A stretch of DNA of 64,000 nucleotides. Origin: Doryteuthis pealeii. Its lineage: Eukaryota; Mollusca; Cephalopoda; Myopsida; Loliginidae. This document shows, one piece after another, positions 33,665 through 64,000 of this stretch. How positions within the stretch are numbered: position 1 is the first letter of the stretch; each line of letters opens with the position of its first letter. Where the stretch lies: positions 75,156,473 to 75,220,472 of the forward strand of contig CM042152.1 in assembly GCA_023376005.1 (NCBI GenBank), read 5' to 3'. The position numbers were made by a program, and so were the translations under genes. The notes under the pieces were generated by a model. That model worked only from the letters and a program-made list of their open reading frames with translations, did not search any database and had not been told where the DNA came from.

Positions 33665-33903
33665 GGTTTGGTTTGGTTTGGTTATGGTGTTTAATGGCAT
33701 ATCAACCTTCATGAGTTATTCAATGCCAAAGCCATTGTTTTATAAGAGCAGTAGTGATACTATTTAACCCATAACTGGAGATATGAAGATGGTACATACC
33801 AATGTTATTAGACTGAAAGTGAACATAATAGTGAGAATGGAGTTCAAACTTGCTTACTACAATGTCAAAGTCCAGCATGTTAGCTACTAGACCAAGGGGT
33901 AAT
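33665..33903 (-). mobile_element. SINE3 (right arm mirror)
   Basis: Mirror of 22,378-22,615. Confidence 0.62.
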
Positions 33904-34284
33904 CTGAACATTAGCTACATAAATGAAAGTAACCTCCCCTTGTTTCTTTCACTTTGAGGAAGCCTTGTTTTGGTCAGCCATTTTCATTTCACTGTAAATC
34001 TACACTAAAAATACGAATTTGTTCAAATCAATACAACTGCATGTTTTAACATGAAAATATCATAAAATGTGTTCTTAATTGTTCATTTCAAATATTGCGC
34101 AAGCACAATTATATATGGCTTCCTCAAAGTGAAATAAACAAAGGGAGGTTACTCTCGTTTATGTAGCTACTGTTCAGATTACCCACCAAGGGGACTCTCT
34201 TCAAATGTCTTATTCAGATCTAGATGCAATAAGTCTTTCAAGTGATTCTTATTTTCTAACTCTTTTTTTTTTTTTGGCTGCAAA

Positions 34285-34570
34285 AAGTGATTGGTTGGTT
34301 GGTTGGATTTTACAGCATGTCAACCCTTCTGGGATTATTTTATGCAGAAAACTTTTTGTATTATTCATACTTGATGGGTATTCAACATTTTTTTTATAAA
34401 CTCAATTTTTTCTATTTAACCTATAGATGGGACCCTAACAGGTACTACCACTCGAGTTCGAAGAGAAGGCTCCTTTCATAACACTTGAAAAAGGCCGGAG
34501 GGCACATCGGCCAAAACATTGTGTATATAACAATAAAGTTGATGACAACAGTCTGAAAAATACAAATAAC
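34285..34570. mobile_element. R1 tail plus R5 repeat (right arm); mirror 21,700-21,990
   Basis: R1 from (GGTT)n to taacaggtactaccactcg (34,285-34,462), then R5 (aaaaaggccggagggcacat, aataaagttgatgacaacag). Confidence 0.55.
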
Positions 34571-34858
34571 ACCACTTTGTTAGGGACATTCTAACAAAAA
34601 TATCCAGAGTTGCTTCCCTTGATGAATAAGGTGCATTGTGGGTAGAAAATCTGAAGTACAGAAAAACAGCTATCACAGATAGGTTGACATGCCCTTTATT
34701 TAGTTTGAGATTTAAGGATTGATTTTGGTAATAGCAATTATCTCTGCCCAGTAATAGATAACACTATAGATTTTTTAAAAAATACATTTTTGCATTTAGT
34801 ATCACCATTTCTTGTATGTAAAAATCTAACAAACTTTTAGGCTTAAAAATGTGTATTA

Positions 34859-35365
34859 TCTATATATTAATACTCTTGTTCCTTAAAAGTACGACCGTTA
34901 TCATCTTGCGACACCCACCAGTTAAAAATCAGACCGTCCAAATCGTCCAAGATGAAATGTGAAAAAAATGTAAATCTGATTGTCTGGTGTTGCTTATCCG
35001 CCTAATTATTATTTCTAATAAGTGTTGTCGCCTCAGCTAAATAATGAACCATTCTATTTTTATTATATAGAAAGAAAGGCAAGAAAAAATACATGCTATA
35101 CAGAAAAAATATAATAGGAAAGAATGAAAGAGAGTAGGGAAAAGATAGGGAGCGAAGGTGAGATGTGGAAGTGATAACACTATTTTGTTACAATGGAATA
35201 TAATGAAAAGATTAAAAAATAGAAAGAAAAAAAAAAAAAAAGAGTGAGTTAAATCAAGATTATTATACTTTTTACATATTGAACTATATAAGCAATAGCT
35301 CTTAAGTAAACATATCAAACATTATAATAATTAAATTATCATACTGTAGTATATCTACAGGTACA
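34859..35365 (+). mobile_element. Diverged HEL2 copy, right arm mirror
   Basis: Mirror of 20,918-21,419. Hairpin ctgtag-tatat-ctacag at 35,344-35,360. Confidence 0.6.
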
Positions 35366-35667
35366 CAAATAATTACAGTAAATGTGGCAACCTTTTCTAT
35401 AAGTCAGATATTTTGAACCTTACAAATCAGGAGATTGTTGTGCACAGCCTGGTAGGCTGCTAACCCGTGGCTCCCAATTACCCCTGGTTGAGAAACTCTG
35501 ATATTGATCAAATTTAAGTAAAAAAAAAAAAAAAAAAAAAATTTTTTTAAATTATTCAAAACAAAATAATCAACTTAAAAATTATGAAAATAATAAAAAA
35601 AAGGCTTTAATGAAAATTTCAAATAACCAAATCTTTTTTGTTTTGTTTTAAAATTACAAAAAAAACC

Positions 35668-35673
35668 TTTAAT
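35668..35673 (-). terminator. Candidate poly(A) signal of PMS1
   Basis: ATTAAA on the minus strand about 62 bp after the PMS1 stop, followed by a T-rich stretch. ATTAAA is the commonest variant poly(A) hexamer; a 3' UTR this short is plausible but unproven. Confidence 0.4.
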
Positions 35674-35734
35674 GTCTGAATAACAATGAGAAAGTCGAAA
35701 TGAAATGAGAAATTTGATGGTGGGCATTTTGTTC

Positions 35735-60616
<24,882 letters not shown>

Positions 60617-60779
60617 CTTCACAAGATAAAAAAAAAATAAACAAATAAAAATCAATCATACAATAAAAATAAAAAAGATCAATGATAGAAATTAGGTCAA
60701 GGAAGTAGATACCACAAAAATTCTATATAGCACAAACTGTTGGTTGGTTGGTTGGTTGGATTTAGCAGACTGTTCATGT

Positions 60780-61700
60780 CTGAAGCCATCCTGGTTTGGT
60801 TTGGTTTGGTTTGTTTTACGGCATATCAACCTCAGTGGGTCAATTAATGCCGATAAAGTTTTGAAATAAATCAATTCTTAATGGATAATACAATTTTTTT
60901 TAAAAATACATTTTTCTATTTAAGCCATAGATGGGACCCTAACAGGTACTACCACTCCAGGTCAGAGTGGACCAGGGAGCAATGGTGATGAAGGGGTGCT
61001 CCACATTCCCCAAACCTCCAAAACTGGAACCTCACCATCAGATAGAGTTTAATGTCATTCCCAGGGCATGTAGACCCTCAATCACCGCCTTCTAGCACCC
61101 ATATGATAAAAAGGGGTTGGGGCTTGCCATAAGAGCAATAGTGTTGGGGCAATCATATAGTTGCTAGGGCTTGACGTGACCAGCCGATTGATCGAAGTGG
61201 AGTATTGCAAGTCATCCACCTTGGCTCTATCCTTAAGTAACACAGGTCACCACCCATGGCCAACAGGTGGCCCCATTGGGGGAGTCTTACCCCTCTGCAG
61301 AGGTGCAGTCGGTGCATTCTAACGCCTCAGCAGACAGGGCGAAAGAGATATTTGATATCAACGTCATTCCCAGACTCTCAGTCACCACCTTCTAGTACCC
61401 ATATGATAAAAAGGGCTGGGGCTTGCCATAAGGGCAATAGGGTTGGGAAAATCATATAGGTGCTAGGGCTTGATGTGACCAGCCGATTGATCGGAGGGGG
61501 CCTCTCCAACCACCCATCTAGCCCAAGATATGGCCAAAGTGGAGTATTGCAAGACATGAACTGCTCATCCACCTGGGTTCTATCCTTAAGCATCATGGGT
61601 CACCACCCACGGCCAACAAGTGGCCCCATTGAGGGAGTCTTACCCCTCTGCAGACATGCAGTCGGTGCATTCTAACGCCCCACAGACAGGGCAGAAAGCC
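60780..61700. mobile_element. R1 element with duplicated end (copy B)
   Basis: Starts (GGTTT)n and tail hairpin, then taacaggtactaccactcc. The distal part occurs twice (61,100-61,330 and 61,395-61,680), each with ttgccataagrgcaata and caacaggtggccccatt. Part of the segment missing in copy A. Confidence 0.65.
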
Positions 61701-61714
61701 ATCCTGGCACAACA

Positions 61715-61914
61715 CCATGAAGCCAAGAGGTCCAGAAGAAAGTGGCGGCAACAAAACACTGGCACATCAACATCTTCAGGGACAGCCTTCACATGCGACA
61801 TCTGTGGTCGAGAATGTTTTTCAAACATTGGACTTCACAGTCACAGGAGGCACTGTAACCTCAGGGGCAGAAGAACTATATAGTCTTCAGAGACTGCAAT
61901 GCCAATGAATGAAT
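61715..61914 (+). pseudogene. LINE 3' end with C2H2 zinc finger (copy B)
   Basis: Encodes FTCDICGRECFSNIGLHSHR then RHC, a C2HC/C2H2 finger typical of the C-terminus of some non-LTR ORF2 proteins, then a stop and an (AATG)n tail at 61,904. Copy A counterpart 1,925-2,078. Confidence 0.62.
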
Positions 61915-62660
61915 GGTTGGTTGGTTGGATTTATGGCATGTCAAACCTTGTTGGGTTATCTTATGCTGAAGACATTGTTTTATTCATTCCTGATGGTTAT
62001 TAACACATTTTTTGTTAACTCATTTTCTTCTATTCAACCCATAGATGGGACTTTAACAGGTACTTTCTATAGGAGGGGTAAAATATATATTCGAATCAAG
62101 AAGTTCCTGCTGAGGGGGGACCAAAAACAAGCGAGTTCACCATCTTCTTCTCAAGCCAGACTTTCTTTTGGTCAACACATTGTTCGTCTAGCAGCTGGAA
62201 AATCCGTCATCGTAGCCGAAATAATCTTTAACAGTTCAAAATCGCATTTCCTATTTAGTCTTGTTTCTGTTGGACTAAAATCGATTTCTTTACTGGGTCG
62301 TTTGCAAAGCGCCTCGTCATCGTCTACTGCTTCTGCTGACCGCCCAGCGCTCGACTCACTTGTCATTTATGGACATATTTACCCAAACATCCAGGTACAT
62401 CAGTCAAACCTTGCGTTTGTCCAGTGCCCAAATCGCATTTGTTTTTGCATGCGGGAGGACGCGAGTTCGATCCCGGCAGGCAAGACAATGTCTTGCTCTT
62501 TTTCCTTTCTCGTTCTCCGTCACACTATCACTCCTGGTCAGGGTGGACCTGAGAGTAATGGTGATGAAAGGGTACTCCACACTCCCTAGAGCTCCAAAAT
62601 TGGTACTTCAACATGAGATGCAGTTTAACGTCATACTCAGGACAAGGCACAAACTGTAAA
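61905..62660. mobile_element. R1-related composite (copy B)
   Basis: R1 tail (ggttggatttatggcatgtc) followed by about 450 bp not shared with other R1 copies, including gcgagttcgatcccggc, which resembles a tRNA B box, then R1 sequence again (tcctggtcagggtggacctg). Copy A: 2,080-2,840. Confidence 0.55.
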
Positions 62661-63042
62661 AATAGACCCTAAATACTAGAAGCCATTCTTAGAAAAAAAA
62701 ACCAAAAAAAAACCACCCCATACTTAACAAAAGTTTAAGAACTGGAATACTTAAAAGCATCTGACATAGATGCATATTCCTACAACTTGTGATTCATAGC
62801 TACCTGATCCTGATCTGTGATTTCTACATATTCAAACAAGTACCAATAGCCTACACATTCAATTATGACATCAACTGCATGCAATGAACACACTCATTCA
62901 AAATATGAGGGAGACTTGTTTTTTTAGTTTTTTGCTGAGGTGGAGCAACACACCAGCCGTCAGCTGTCTACTTTACTACACAGATCAGATTACCCAAGCT
63001 GTGCTACTCATACTCTATTGACTGAGCTAAAACGACCCATAA

Positions 63043-63288
63043 GGGCTGGTTTAGCTCAGTCGGTAGAGCATCTATGTCAGAACCACTATGTTCTATGTTT
63101 GATACTGGCCCTCACCAACTCAGCGCATGAGTAGCACAGCTTGGATATGTGCGGTAAAGTGTGGAGCTGATGATAGGTGTAACACTAGACCTCAGATGCA
63201 AAAACAATGTCCCTGGTCAAGTGCTAGTGAAAAGGGGATAGACTCCTTCACTGTCCAGCTGACACCAACAATAGGCTACACTGCCTAT
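63043..63288 (+). mobile_element. SINE1, copy B counterpart of 3,216-3,460
   Basis: Same head-to-head pair; the minus-strand partner is 62,936-63,039. A box here reads tagctcagtcgg, closer to consensus. Confidence 0.75.
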
Positions 63289-63299
63289 TTTTTCTTTTA

Positions 63300-64000
63300 C
63301 TAGCAAATATATGCACCCTCCTGGTGCAAGTATCTAAGTTTTAATGTAATAAAATATTATATTAAATTAGAAATAAATGAAACTAAATAAGAATGCAGAT
63401 AAAAAGATTTGAAACAGGAGTTATAACTGAAAAATAGAACAACTTTGAAACAAACTCTTCCATCATTTTCCATCACTCCTGTCTTTCATTGCTAAATTTT
63501 TCCTAACTATTTAGTTAAAATAGGAAGTAAAGAATAAAATTACAGTTATTTCTTCTTGTTTATGGATTTCTTTTAAGATATATCCAAGATTTTGCTCATA
63601 TTCATTAAGATAAAACCAAACAATTAGAAATCAATAATAATAAGCATATATTTATTAAAATCAAATTTTTAATATCAATATGCAAATTTGCCTTCCCATT
63701 CACACTAAAAACCACTATTTTGTTGCGTACATAAATACAATTGCATGTTATTAGTATGTAGATATGTCCAACATATCTAACTCCGGTTTCGGCCCTGGAC
63801 CTTACAAGTTAACATCATTGATCCCAGGGGGACATCCCACCAGGCAACACCTGCCCCCTCGATTTAAAGGGGCAGAGCTGGGTTTATTGCCCAGTGCCTG
63901 AAGTGCACCCCTTGAGGGGGAATGCCAACGGAATCAACGCATTTTTTGCAGCTGCCACCCATGATCTTCGGTTTGTGGGTGGTCCCACATTAATAGGGCC
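63300..64000 (-). mobile_element. HEL1 Helitron, copy B counterpart of 3,472-4,969, runs off the window
   Basis: CTAG end at 63,300-63,303 with hairpin gcacc/ggtgc. Lacks the nested HEL1 found in copy A but already carries the insert with the 15-bp duplication, so that insert is older than the nested Helitron or the alleles split between the two events. Confidence 0.82.

Overview
This is an AT-rich, intron-dominated animal sequence. The only recognisable host gene is a PMS1 homolog (MutL-family mismatch-repair protein with an internal HMG box), on the minus strand. Almost everything else is intronic or flanking transposable elements: tRNA-derived SINEs, non-LTR (LINE) 3' ends, Helitrons, hAT-type MITEs, mariner and Ty3/gypsy fragments, foldback elements and many TA microsatellites. 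Invertebrate, possibly molluscan, is my impression from the repeat style; the sequence alone does not settle it.

Layout. (1) 1-12,543: 'copy A', five PMS1 exons on the minus strand (12,298 down to 1,429) covering most of the N-terminal ATPase domain; the first exon(s) are not visible. (2) 12,544-12,643: a 100-N assembly gap. (3) 12,644-28,094 and 28,197-43,688: a giant inverted repeat, arms about 15.5 kb, spacer about 102 bp. The right arm carries the last four PMS1 exons intact on the minus strand. The left arm carries the same four exons on the plus strand, three of them broken by single-base indels. (4) 35,735-60,616: 'copy B', twelve PMS1 exons in perfect frame (2,178 bp, 725 residues plus stop). 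(5) 58,010-64,000: a second, slightly diverged version of 1-4,780, in the same orientation, differing by several transposon insertions. The real gene order on the minus strand is therefore 12,298 to 1,429, then 57,955 to 35,735, the 141-bp exon being present in both copies. The simplest reading is two haplotype (or very recent duplicate) contigs scaffolded side by side, the second starting with a foldback artefact. A genuine tandem plus inverted duplication is not excluded.

The most interesting content is in the mobile elements. Two different foldback elements in one copy-B intron carry sequences that fit type I hammerhead ribozymes with very short stem III. One (59,507-60,003) has two in inverted orientation around a tRNA-Asp-like head; the other (58,537-58,808) is MITE-like. 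A Helitron with a clean A/T target, terminal hairpin and CTAG end is present in copy A and absent at the matching site in copy B. It is nested in a reverse copy of itself that also holds a 274-bp insert with a 15-bp target duplication. LINE and SINE families share one 3' tail hairpin. A degenerate duplicate of the HMG-box exon lies 1.1 kb upstream of the functional one.

No tRNA, rRNA or CRISPR locus is supported. All coordinates for repeat families were read by eye and many edges are approximate.
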